15,687 bases of DNA from Paratractidigestivibacter sp963640745 (GTDB lineage Bacteria; Actinomycetota; Coriobacteriia; Coriobacteriales; Atopobiaceae), in assembly GCA_963640745.1 (NCBI GenBank), contig CAVIBB010000036.1, forward strand, positions 1 to 15,687. Direction: 5' to 3'. The position numbers were made by a program, and so were the translations under genes. This document shows positions 1 through 6,278 of the stretch, piece by piece. Under the pieces are notes generated by a model. The model was not told where the DNA came from. It saw only the letters and a list, made by a program, of their open reading frames with translations, and ran no database searches. Every line of letters starts with the position of its first letter. Positions within the stretch are counted from its first letter, which is position 1.

Positions 1-1
1 C

Positions 2-922
2 ATCGACGCCTTCTCGGGCTACTGCGGCGCAATGGGCCCGACCATCGGCGGCACCTTCGCCATCGACCAGACCGTCTGCGACCACGTGCTCAACGCCGGC
101 GTGAACCACCCCGCCATCCTCGGCGCCCCGCTGCTCCACGCCTTCGCGCAGGAGGTCGGCCGCCCCGCCTACGCCGTCAACCAGCCCGACACCGACGAGC
201 TCTGCGACGTCGCGCGCATCACCGGCTGGCCCGGCGTCTACCGCAAGAGCCACGTCCACTGCCTGAACCAGAAGGAGTGCGCCATCCGCTGCGCCGCCGA
301 GGTCGGAAAGACCTACGAGGAGGGCAACTTCATCGTCGCGCACGTGGGCGGTGGCCTCTCCGTCGCGTGCCACGAGCACGGGCGCATGGTCGACACTAAC
401 GACGTCCTCGAGGGCGCCGGCCCCTTCGCGCCGAACCGCTGCGGCGACGTTCCCGCCAAGCCCGTCGTGAAGATGGCCTTCGCCGAGGGCGCGAGCAAGA
501 AGGAGATGGACGGCGTGGTCGGCAAGACCGGCGGCCTCGTCGGGCTTCTCGGCACCGACGACGCGCGCAGAATCGTCGCCCGCATCGAGGAGGGCGACGC
601 GTGGGCCGAGGTCGTCTACGACGCCATGGCCTACCAGGTCGCCAAGTACATCGCGGGCTTCGCGGCCGTGCTCAAGGGCAAGGTCGACGGCATCGTGCTC
701 ACCGGCGGCGTCTCCCACGACCCGCGATTCGTCTCCTACGTGAGCGAGCGCGTCGAGTGGATCGCGCCGGTGCACGTCTACGCCGGCGACTTCGAGATGG
801 ACGCGCTCGCCGCGGGCGCCATCCGCTGCCTCGACGGCGAGGAGAAGGTCATGGCCTTTACCGGCGAGCCCAGCTGGAAGGGCTTCACCATGGACGGCGC
901 CATCGCGGACGTGGAGGCGTAA
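2..922 (+). CDS. buk: Butyrate kinase (5'-truncated by the window edge)
   Basis: This enzyme of the acetate/butyrate kinase (ASKHA) superfamily interconverts butyryl phosphate plus ADP with butyrate plus ATP in the cytoplasm, the substrate-level phosphorylation step of acid fermentation; branched-chain or other short acyl phosphates are possible substrates. The reading frame is open from base 2, so the N-terminal part, probably some 50-80 residues, lies outside the window; 306 residues are visible of the usual ~355. Seen motifs are the phosphate-binding AHVGGGLSV with the following GRMVDTND, then GPFAPNRCG, KTGGLVGLLGTDD, the adenosine-site LTGGVSHD, and the C-terminal EWIAPVHVYAGDFEMDALAAGA typical of Buk. 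The segment at the window start reads SGYCGAMGP where typical Buk proteins carry a GRGG motif, so this is a diverged member. The stop is 3 bp before the AEC permease start, so the two are probably one operon. Family assignment is firm; substrate is inferred. Confidence 0.88.
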   Translation: MDAFSGYCGAMGPTIGGTFAIDQTVCDHVLNAGVNHPAILGAPLLHAFAQEVGRPAYAVNQPDTDELCDVARITGWPGVYRKSHVHCLNQKECAIRCAAEVGKTYEEGNFIVAHVGGGLSVACHEHGRMVDTNDVLEGAGPFAPNRCGDVPAKPVVKMAFAEGASKKEMDGVVGKTGGLVGLLGTDDARRIVARIEEGDAWAEVVYDAMAYQVAKYIAGFAAVLKGKVDGIVLTGGVSHDPRFVSYVSERVEWIAPVHVYAGDFEMDALAAGAIRCLDGEEKVMAFTGEPSWKGFTMDGAIADVEA

Positions 923-925
923 GGC

Positions 926-1861
926 GTGAGCTTTTCCGACACTGCATTGCAGATGGTGGTGCTCGCCATCCCCATCCTCATCGGCTACATCGCCCACAAG
1001 CTCGGCTTCATGGGCGGCGACTTCGACAAGAAGCTCTCCGGCCTGGTGGTCAACGTGACCCTGCCGGCCATGATCGTGGCCTCGGTCTGCGGGCGCGACC
1101 TGCCGGCCGCCGGCGACATCGCCCAGCTGCTCGCGTTCTCGCTGCTCGGCTATGTGATCGCGACCGCCGTGGCCATCCTTGTGCCGCGCCTCATCGGCGC
1201 CGAGAGGCAGGCGCGCGGCGTCTACAGCTTCATCGTGGCCTACGGCAACGTGGGTCTCATCGGCTTCCCCGTGCTCTCCGCGGTCCTCGGCGGCGATGCC
1301 GTGCTCTACGCGGCCATCGCGAACATCCCGTGGAACCTCTTCGTGTTCAGCGTGGGCATGATCCTCATCTCCGGCATGCCCGAGGGTGGCCCGGGCGAGG
1401 TGGCGAAGTCCTGCGCAAAGCAGCTCCTCTCCCCCGTCCTTATCGCGAGCGTCATTGTGCTCGTGCTGGTGCTGCTGGGCGTAAACGACCTCGGCATCCT
1501 CGGCAACGGGCTTTCCACCTGCGGCGCGTTTACCACGCCGGCGGCGCTTCTTATCTCGGGCTCGTCTCTTGCCAACTACTCGGCGCGCGAGATGGTGAGC
1601 AACTGGCGCGCCTACGTGGCCGTGGCCTTCCGCCTCGTCGGCGTGCCCGTGGTGCTGTGGCTCGTCATGCGCGGGGTCATCACGAACCAGTTCGTGCTCG
1701 GCATCGTGGTGCTCGGCCAGGCTATGCCCGTGGCCACCAACGGTATCCTCTACTGCCTCATGTACGGCAAGGACGCCAAGCCCATGACGCAGGGCACGTT
1801 CATCTCCATCGTGGCGTCCATCCTCACGATCCCGCTGATCGCGATGCTCGTCATGGCGTAG
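926..1861 (+). CDS. AEC (auxin efflux carrier) family transporter
   Basis: Predicted integral membrane permease of 311 residues, close to the usual 300-320 for bacterial AEC proteins, which move malate, malonate and other organic anions. About ten hydrophobic segments are visible, in two five-helix halves separated near residues 150-165. The N-terminal half shows the family pattern LPAMIVAS (about 48-55) and the conserved helix YGNVGLIGFPVLSAVLG (about 107-123); the C-terminal half shows PAALLISGSSLA and GQAMPVATNG. It begins with GTG three bases after the butyrate kinase stop and is followed by a strong hairpin terminator, so it is the last gene of that transcript. The pairing suggests uptake or export of the short-chain acid handled by the kinase, which is an inference from context only; AEC substrate cannot be read from sequence. 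Confidence 0.87.
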   Translation: MSFSDTALQMVVLAIPILIGYIAHKLGFMGGDFDKKLSGLVVNVTLPAMIVASVCGRDLPAAGDIAQLLAFSLLGYVIATAVAILVPRLIGAERQARGVYSFIVAYGNVGLIGFPVLSAVLGGDAVLYAAIANIPWNLFVFSVGMILISGMPEGGPGEVAKSCAKQLLSPVLIASVIVLVLVLLGVNDLGILGNGLSTCGAFTTPAALLISGSSLANYSAREMVSNWRAYVAVAFRLVGVPVVLWLVMRGVITNQFVLGIVVLGQAMPVATNGILYCLMYGKDAKPMTQGTFISIVASILTIPLIAMLVMA

Positions 1862-1906
1862 ATGCAGGCCTGCGTCTCGTAAACGTGCTAACACGTGAAG
1901 CAGCGA

Positions 1907-1956
1907 GCGCCCTCCTGGCAATCCGCGAGTTGTGGATGCCGGGAGGGCGCTTATTT
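1907..1956 (+). terminator. Rho-independent terminator after the AEC permease
   Basis: A 14-bp stem (GCGCCCTCCTGGCA, 1907-1920, with its complement at 1937-1950; one G-U pair) closes a 16-nt loop that itself can pair ATCC/GGA, and is followed by TTATTT. It ends the kinase-permease transcript on the plus strand. It also lies just past the stop of the convergent MBL gene and may stop that transcript too, though the minus-strand side lacks a clean T run. Confidence 0.8.
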
Positions 1957-1974
1957 GCTGTTGCGAAATGAGCC

Positions 1975-2841
1975 TCAGCGCGTGTGTTTGCGCGGCCGCT
2001 GCGCGCGTTTACGAGCCGGCGGCAAGCCCGGCGTGATGACGGCACGGAAGTCGCAGGAATCGACGTCCGTCACGCCGTTCGGCACCAGGTGAAGCGTGCC
2101 CTCCCAGTCGGGGATGAAGCCGTGGCGCCACGCGTAGCCGCGGTCGCCCTCGGCAAACTCGGCCGCGGCAAGAAATCCGTCCAGGTCGCCTGGCGTGAAG
2201 TCGTGACGATGGTGCCCCGTCCAAAAACGCTCGAACCCGAGGCCACACATCCGCCGCAGCGTCTCTTTCCAGGTACAGAGCGGCAGGCTCTCGGGGAAAC
2301 ACAGGCACGCGATGGGCGTGACCGCATCGCCGGAAAAGAGGATTCCCAGCTCGCGGCAGAGATACCCGACGCAACCGGCCGTGTGTCCCGGAAGCTCGAC
2401 CACCTCGAGCGAGCGAGCACCGAGGTCGATGACGTCGCCCTCCCCCACTGTGTGCACCCGAGGCCGCGAGCCGTCGCGAGGGCCGAACATGTCGCCCGGC
2501 GCCGCGGCGCCCGACGCAAGCGCGTGCTCCCACATAAAGTCCGCGTACGTCTCGCACGCATCCCAGCAATCGGCGTCCGCCGCGTGCACCCAGGCCTCAT
2601 CGAACCAGTAGGCCCCGCTCACGTGGTCAATATGGCGATGCGTCAGCAGCGCGCGCACGGGCTTCTTGCCGACGAGGTCGTGCACGCAAGCCGCGAGGTC
2701 GCCCAGGCCGGCCATCGTGTCGATGAGCGCAGCCTCGCGCGTGCCCTCAACGAGGTAACACAGGTCACCCAGGCCGTCGCCGATGCGCCACAGCCCGCGA
2801 CCCATCTCCTCGACCTCAAAAAATGCCCGACTTTGCCCCAT
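1975..2841 (-). CDS. MBL-fold metallohydrolase
   Basis: A 288-residue metallo-beta-lactamase-fold hydrolase, cytoplasmic by lack of a signal peptide. Metal ligands are plain: the THRHIDH motif (H68, H70, D72, H73), PGHTAGC (H153), SGDAV (D172) and the distal GHH (H210), which together bind two metal ions. The layout resembles the glyoxalase II-like and general hydrolase branch; the substrate cannot be predicted. The start chosen is the ATG at 2841, directly behind the ribosome-binding site AAGGGGGAGG; a longer open frame runs to 2979 but would pass through an inverted repeat and has no such site. The C-terminus ends in a basic tail rich in R and K (about the last 15 residues). It is transcribed toward, and convergent with, the AEC permease. 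Its promoter would have to lie in or near the repeat element at 2883-3021. Confidence 0.88.
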   Translation of the reverse strand: MGQSRAFFEVEEMGRGLWRIGDGLGDLCYLVEGTREAALIDTMAGLGDLAACVHDLVGKKPVRALLTHRHIDHVSGAYWFDEAWVHAADADCWDACETYADFMWEHALASGAAAPGDMFGPRDGSRPRVHTVGEGDVIDLGARSLEVVELPGHTAGCVGYLCRELGILFSGDAVTPIACLCFPESLPLCTWKETLRRMCGLGFERFWTGHHRHDFTPGDLDGFLAAAEFAEGDRGYAWRHGFIPDWEGTLHLVPNGVTDVDSCDFRAVITPGLPPARKRAQRPRKHTR

Positions 2842-2882
2842 GCCTCCCCCTTTCGACGCCGTTCCGAAGGACTTAGCGCAAC

Positions 2883-3021
2883 AAACTCTGACATTTCGCA
2901 CTTTAAAACAAGGCTTGCCGAGTAGCCAATGAAATGGCGCCGACATTTGCCCAGTTGACAAGCGTCGGCGCCAAAGCACTACTCAGGCAGTTGAATTTTA
3001 AAGTGCGAAAAGCCAGAGTTT
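2883..3021. repeat. 139-bp inverted-repeat (MITE-like) element
   Basis: Two 26-bp ends in opposite orientation (2883-2908 and 2996-3021) match at 24 of 26 positions. Each end carries CACTTTAAAA followed by exactly 11 bases and GAGTAG (2899-2925 on plus; 3005-2979 on minus). The middle holds a second dyad, with arms at 2935-2949 and 2959-2973 (TGGCGCCGAC and its exact complement at the outside, then two mismatches), around a loop containing CCCAGTTG. The element fills most of the gap between the stop of the membrane-protein gene and the start of the MBL gene. I see no convincing target-site duplication. A third copy of the end motif is at 15612-15657. Confidence 0.8.
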
Positions 3022-3121
3022 ATGTTCGCGCGAGGCCACGGACCCCATCACTTTGGCGGACAGGACCGCGACGAAGGGGCCGCGGGCCGTTCCCGTCTTG
3101 GATTCCTCTCGGATTTCCCGG

Positions 3122-3640
3122 TTAGTGCATATCGGGAGCGGCCGGCGCCGGGTCCTTGCAGATCGCGCGGGCCCAGTTCTCGCAGGCGGGTGCCCAGAAC
3201 AGGGAAACGACGAAGCCGACGAGCCAGCACTGCACGATGGAGCTCACCCAAGCGGCCGGGAACGCCATGATCGGCGCGCCATTGAACACGCAGGCGTTGA
3301 GGTAGGTCAGGATCACGGAGTTGAAGGCCACGTAGACCGTGTTGACCACGAGGTTCAGCGCGGCGCCGAACTTAAGGCCGTCGGCCGGGGTGAGGCCGCG
3401 ACCCATGGCAAAGCCGAAGCCCCACTTCTCGCACGGGACGAACATGCCCACGAAGAACGAGACCGCATAGGCGATGAGCGAGTTCTTGAGGGTCGAGCCG
3501 ACAACGGCGGGGACGAAGGCCTCGGCCGGAACGCCGGCCTGGCCGATGGCGATATAGCTCGCCACGGCCGAGATCGCGATTGCGATCATGATGTTGGTCA
3601 GGAGCACCTTAACGAGCTTGGTCTTGGGCTGCATAGGCAT
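3122..3640 (-). CDS. Small four-helix membrane protein, DUF2798-like duplication
   Basis: Predicted inner-membrane protein of 172 residues with four hydrophobic segments (about residues 11-33, 50-70, 96-117 and 128-150). The two halves resemble each other: each has an N-rich helix start, a second helix, and then a short motif, PCEKW (69-73) in the first half and ACENW (152-156) in the second. This two-helix unit with a charged or aromatic end recalls the DUF2798 family, here as a tandem pair; that match is by eye and uncertain, and the function is unknown. The ATG at 3640 is chosen because AAAGGA lies 8 bases upstream; the open frame to 3676 adds only 12 residues without a better site. It appears monocistronic or loosely linked to the MBL gene, from which it is separated by the inverted-repeat element. 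Confidence 0.72.
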   Translation of the reverse strand: MPMQPKTKLVKVLLTNIMIAIAISAVASYIAIGQAGVPAEAFVPAVVGSTLKNSLIAYAVSFFVGMFVPCEKWGFGFAMGRGLTPADGLKFGAALNLVVNTVYVAFNSVILTYLNACVFNGAPIMAFPAAWVSSIVQCWLVGFVVSLFWAPACENWARAICKDPAPAAPDMH

Positions 3641-3775
3641 GGTACTGATCCTTTCTTGCTTCCTCTCCATAAACAAAAACGCTATGAACAGACTATGGAG
3701 ATAGCAGCTCAGTACCCATATTACCGTGCACTAAAGTACAGCCTACGAATAATCAATCATTGTGCGAATGAACAA

Positions 3776-3806
3776 GCGGCCGCGGCGCCATAGACGCCGC
3801 GGCCGC
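3776..3806 (-). terminator. Terminator of the M18 aminopeptidase gene
   Basis: A perfect 12-bp GC stem (3776-3787 with 3795-3806) and 7-nt loop lie 28 bp beyond the aminopeptidase stop. On the minus strand the stem is followed by TTGTT. The region between it and the next gene (3677-3775) is AT-richer and presumably holds the promoter of the small membrane-protein gene, but no clear -35/-10 pair stands out. Confidence 0.75.
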
Positions 3807-3833
3807 CTTCGAAGGCCATCAGGCCTCGCCGCC

Positions 3834-5156
3834 TTATCGCAGCTCGAACGCCTCTGCTCCGTCGATGTGCAGGTCGCAGGCGTAAAACGCGCGGAGTGCC
3901 TCCACGCCGAGCTCGACGTCGTGTGCGCCCATGGTCTCGAAGCACGAGTGCATGGCGAGCTGCGGCAGGCCCACATCGACGCCGTGCATGCTCACCTGGG
4001 TGTTAGAGAGATTGCCGAGCGTGCCGCCGCCCGCCATGTCGGAGCGGTTCGAGAACGTCTGGTGCGGTATGCCGGCGGCATCGAGCACGGCCACGAAGGC
4101 GGCGCGGCTGAAGGCGTCGGAGCAGTAGTGCTGGTTGGCGGCCTCCTTGATGGCGATGCCGCGGTTAAGCCAGCAGCGGTTGACCTCGTCGTGCTTCTCG
4201 GGATGGTTGGGGTGACAGGCGTGCGCGTTGTCGCAGCTCACCATGAAGGAGCCGGCGACGGCGCGGCGATACTCCTCGTCGGTCTTGCCGAGCGCGGCGT
4301 TGGCGCGCACGAGGACATCCTTGAGGAAGGTGGACATCGCGCCTTGCTTGGTGTTGCTGCCGACCTCCTCGTTATCGAAGCATGCATACACGTTGACCTG
4401 GTGCATGTTTGCGCCAGCGGCAAGAAAACCCTCGAGCGCGGCATAGGCGCAGCCGAGGTCGTCGAGCTTCGGCGCGCCGATGAACTCGCCCGCCGCTCCC
4501 CAGACGACCGCGGCCTGGCGGTTGTACACAAAGAGGTCGCGCGCGAGGATGTCCGCCGTGTCCACGCCGAGGTCGTCAGCAACCATCCGGTCGAACGAGC
4601 CGCCCGCGAACTCGCCCGCCGAGAAGAGCGCCACGAGGTCCTTCGCCCGGTTGAGCTCGAGCTTGCTGTTCATCTCGCGGTCGAGGTGGATGGCCACGCT
4701 GGGGACGAGCGCGACGTCGCGACCCGTGTCGTAGAGGCGGCTTACCACGCGCGAGCCCTCACGGACGAGGACGCGCCCCGCGACGCCGAGCGGGCGGTCA
4801 AGCCAGGTGTGGTCGATCATGCCGCCGTAGGCCTCGACGTCGAGCCGCAGGTAGTCGACCGGCCCCTCGAGCTCGGCCACGGGCTTGACCTTGAAGACCG
4901 GCGAATCGCCGTGCGCGGCCGCGACCTGGAAGTGATAGTCGTCGAGATCCTCGCCGACCTCGAAGGCGATGACGCTGGAGCCGTTGCGGCACACATAGTA
5001 GCGGCCGCCGCGCTCGATCCGCCAGGCATCCGCCTCCCCCAGGCGTTCGAACCCGGCAGCTTCCAGGCGCGACGAGATGACGGACGCGGTATGGAACATG
5101 GACGGGCACGCATCGATGAATTCGCAGAGCGCGCGGGCATGGTCGGTTGTGGGCAT
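3834..5156 (-). CDS. apeB: M18 family aminopeptidase
   Basis: Cytosolic dinuclear-zinc aminopeptidase of the M18 (aspartyl aminopeptidase) family, removing N-terminal residues, often acidic ones, from peptides. The 440-residue length is normal for the family. Catalytic and metal motifs in order: AHGDSP (H82, D84), APKLDDL (D232/D233), FDNEEVGS (E263 general base and E264 ligand), CDNAHACHPNHPE (D309 region) and AMHSCFE (H403). An insert between the first and second motif corresponds to the dimerisation domain usual for M18. The ATG at 5156 is preferred because GAGG lies 8 bases upstream; the open frame could begin 54 bases earlier but without a site. The gene is divergent from the glutamine amidotransferase, with 143 bp between starts, and ends at a strong terminator. 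The assignment is firm; peptide preference is not visible. Confidence 0.93.
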   Translation of the reverse strand: MPTTDHARALCEFIDACPSMFHTASVISSRLEAAGFERLGEADAWRIERGGRYYVCRNGSSVIAFEVGEDLDDYHFQVAAAHGDSPVFKVKPVAELEGPVDYLRLDVEAYGGMIDHTWLDRPLGVAGRVLVREGSRVVSRLYDTGRDVALVPSVAIHLDREMNSKLELNRAKDLVALFSAGEFAGGSFDRMVADDLGVDTADILARDLFVYNRQAAVVWGAAGEFIGAPKLDDLGCAYAALEGFLAAGANMHQVNVYACFDNEEVGSNTKQGAMSTFLKDVLVRANAALGKTDEEYRRAVAGSFMVSCDNAHACHPNHPEKHDEVNRCWLNRGIAIKEAANQHYCSDAFSRAAFVAVLDAAGIPHQTFSNRSDMAGGGTLGNLSNTQVSMHGVDVGLPQLAMHSCFETMGAHDVELGVEALRAFYACDLHIDGAEAFELR

Positions 5157-5299
5157 TGAAGCGGCCTCGATCCTGTAATCGGTTACTCGAAATCGACAAG
5201 AGTCTAGCACCGGCCGCCGAGCGCGCCCCGCCGTCGTAAGATAGACCCCTGTGCAATCGCCCCGGGCAATCCGGCCCCTCCCCGAGAAAGGAGAAGACC

Positions 5300-6154
5300 A
5301 TGTGCGAGCTCTTTGCCGTCAACGCCGCGCGGCCCGTCGAGGTCGCCTCTTACCTCGAGGAGTTCTTCTCGCACAGCAAGAAGCACAAGGACGGCTGGGG
5401 CATCACCTGGCGGCGCGGCTCCACGAGCGCCGACGCGGCCGCCGCCGGCGCCACCGAGGTCGAGGAAGAGGACACGAACGTCTTCCTTCACCGCGAGCCC
5501 GTGCCCGCCTGGACCTCGAGTTACCTGCCGGAGCTTCTTGCCAAGGGGCTCGCCTCCTCGCGCATGGAGGCGCATATACGCCTTTCTACCTGCGGAAACA
5601 CGGTACGGGAGAACTGCCACCCGTTCTATGGCACCGACGTCTCCGGCCGCGAGTGGACGCTCATCCACAACGGCATCCTCTTTAACGAGGAGCTTCTTGC
5701 CACCTACGACCTCAAAGAGGCCGGGCAGACCGACTCCGAACGCGCGCTGCTGTTCCTGCTCGACGTGATCGACGAGGCGGCGGTGCGCTCCGGCGGCCTG
5801 CTCGACTTCCCCGTGCGCTTCCAGGCGCTTTCCGGCGCGGTGTCGCAGATCAGCAACCTGAATCGCCTGAACCTCATCATCGACGACGGCGAGTACACCT
5901 ACGTCCACACGAACACGAACGTGGACAGCCTGCACTTCCGCCAGCTCGGAGAGGACTCCATCGTGTTCTCGACCCAGCCGCTCGGCGGCGAGGGCGAGGC
6001 GGAGCTGTGGCGCCCGGTTCCCAAGAACCGCCTCATCGCCTACAAGAACGGCCGCCTCGTGCGCACCTCCACCCCGCACGGCTATGTATTCTGCGAGGCC
6101 ATTCTCGATCTGCGCCGCAAGTTCGGCGACGACTGGGCCACCCATCTCTCCTAG
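5300..6154 (+). CDS. Class II glutamine amidotransferase
   Basis: An Ntn-hydrolase domain protein of 284 residues that releases ammonia from glutamine using the N-terminal cysteine after Met removal (Cys2). Family motifs are KDGWGITW (30-37), REP (65-67), AHIRLSTCGNT (91-101), CHPF (106-109), the oxyanion-type LIHNGIL (121-127) and TDSE (144-147). It has no second synthase domain, so it belongs with the stand-alone YafJ/EgtC-like group and not with PurF, GlmS or AsnB. The acceptor of the ammonia is unknown, and no obvious partner gene is adjacent. The start has AAAGGAG 8 bases upstream. A TAAGAT hexamer at 5237-5242 could be its -10 but no fitting -35 is seen. Confidence 0.88.
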   Translation: MCELFAVNAARPVEVASYLEEFFSHSKKHKDGWGITWRRGSTSADAAAAGATEVEEEDTNVFLHREPVPAWTSSYLPELLAKGLASSRMEAHIRLSTCGNTVRENCHPFYGTDVSGREWTLIHNGILFNEELLATYDLKEAGQTDSERALLFLLDVIDEAAVRSGGLLDFPVRFQALSGAVSQISNLNRLNLIIDDGEYTYVHTNTNVDSLHFRQLGEDSIVFSTQPLGGEGEAELWRPVPKNRLIAYKNGRLVRTSTPHGYVFCEAILDLRRKFGDDWATHLS

Positions 6155-6205
6155 CCCGTTTACAACGGCCCGGCTCGACCTTAATGAGTCGCCGCGCCGC
6201 AAGCA

Positions 6206-6243
6206 ACAAAAGAGGGGCAGAGGAAACGTTTCCTCTGCCCCTC
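6206..6243 (-). terminator. Terminator of leuS, perfect 32-bp palindrome
   Basis: GAGGGGCAGAGGAAAC (6212-6227) is followed immediately by its exact reverse complement (6228-6243). On the minus strand the stem is followed by TTTTGTTG, a good release tract, so it ends the leuS transcript. It also sits after the convergent amidotransferase gene and may act on both strands, but the plus-strand side lacks a U run. Confidence 0.88.
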
Positions 6244-6278
6244 ATTGCTGTGCGGAATGCCTGTTGCCCAGGCTGCGG

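Noticed and set aside
2842..2979. 46-residue N-terminal extension of the MBL protein
   Set aside because: It runs through the inverted-repeat element, has no ribosome-binding site, and the family domain begins at the inner ATG.
3762..5159. 465-codon plus-strand frame opposite the M18 aminopeptidase
   Set aside because: Antisense shadow; the minus-strand frame carries all M18 zinc motifs.
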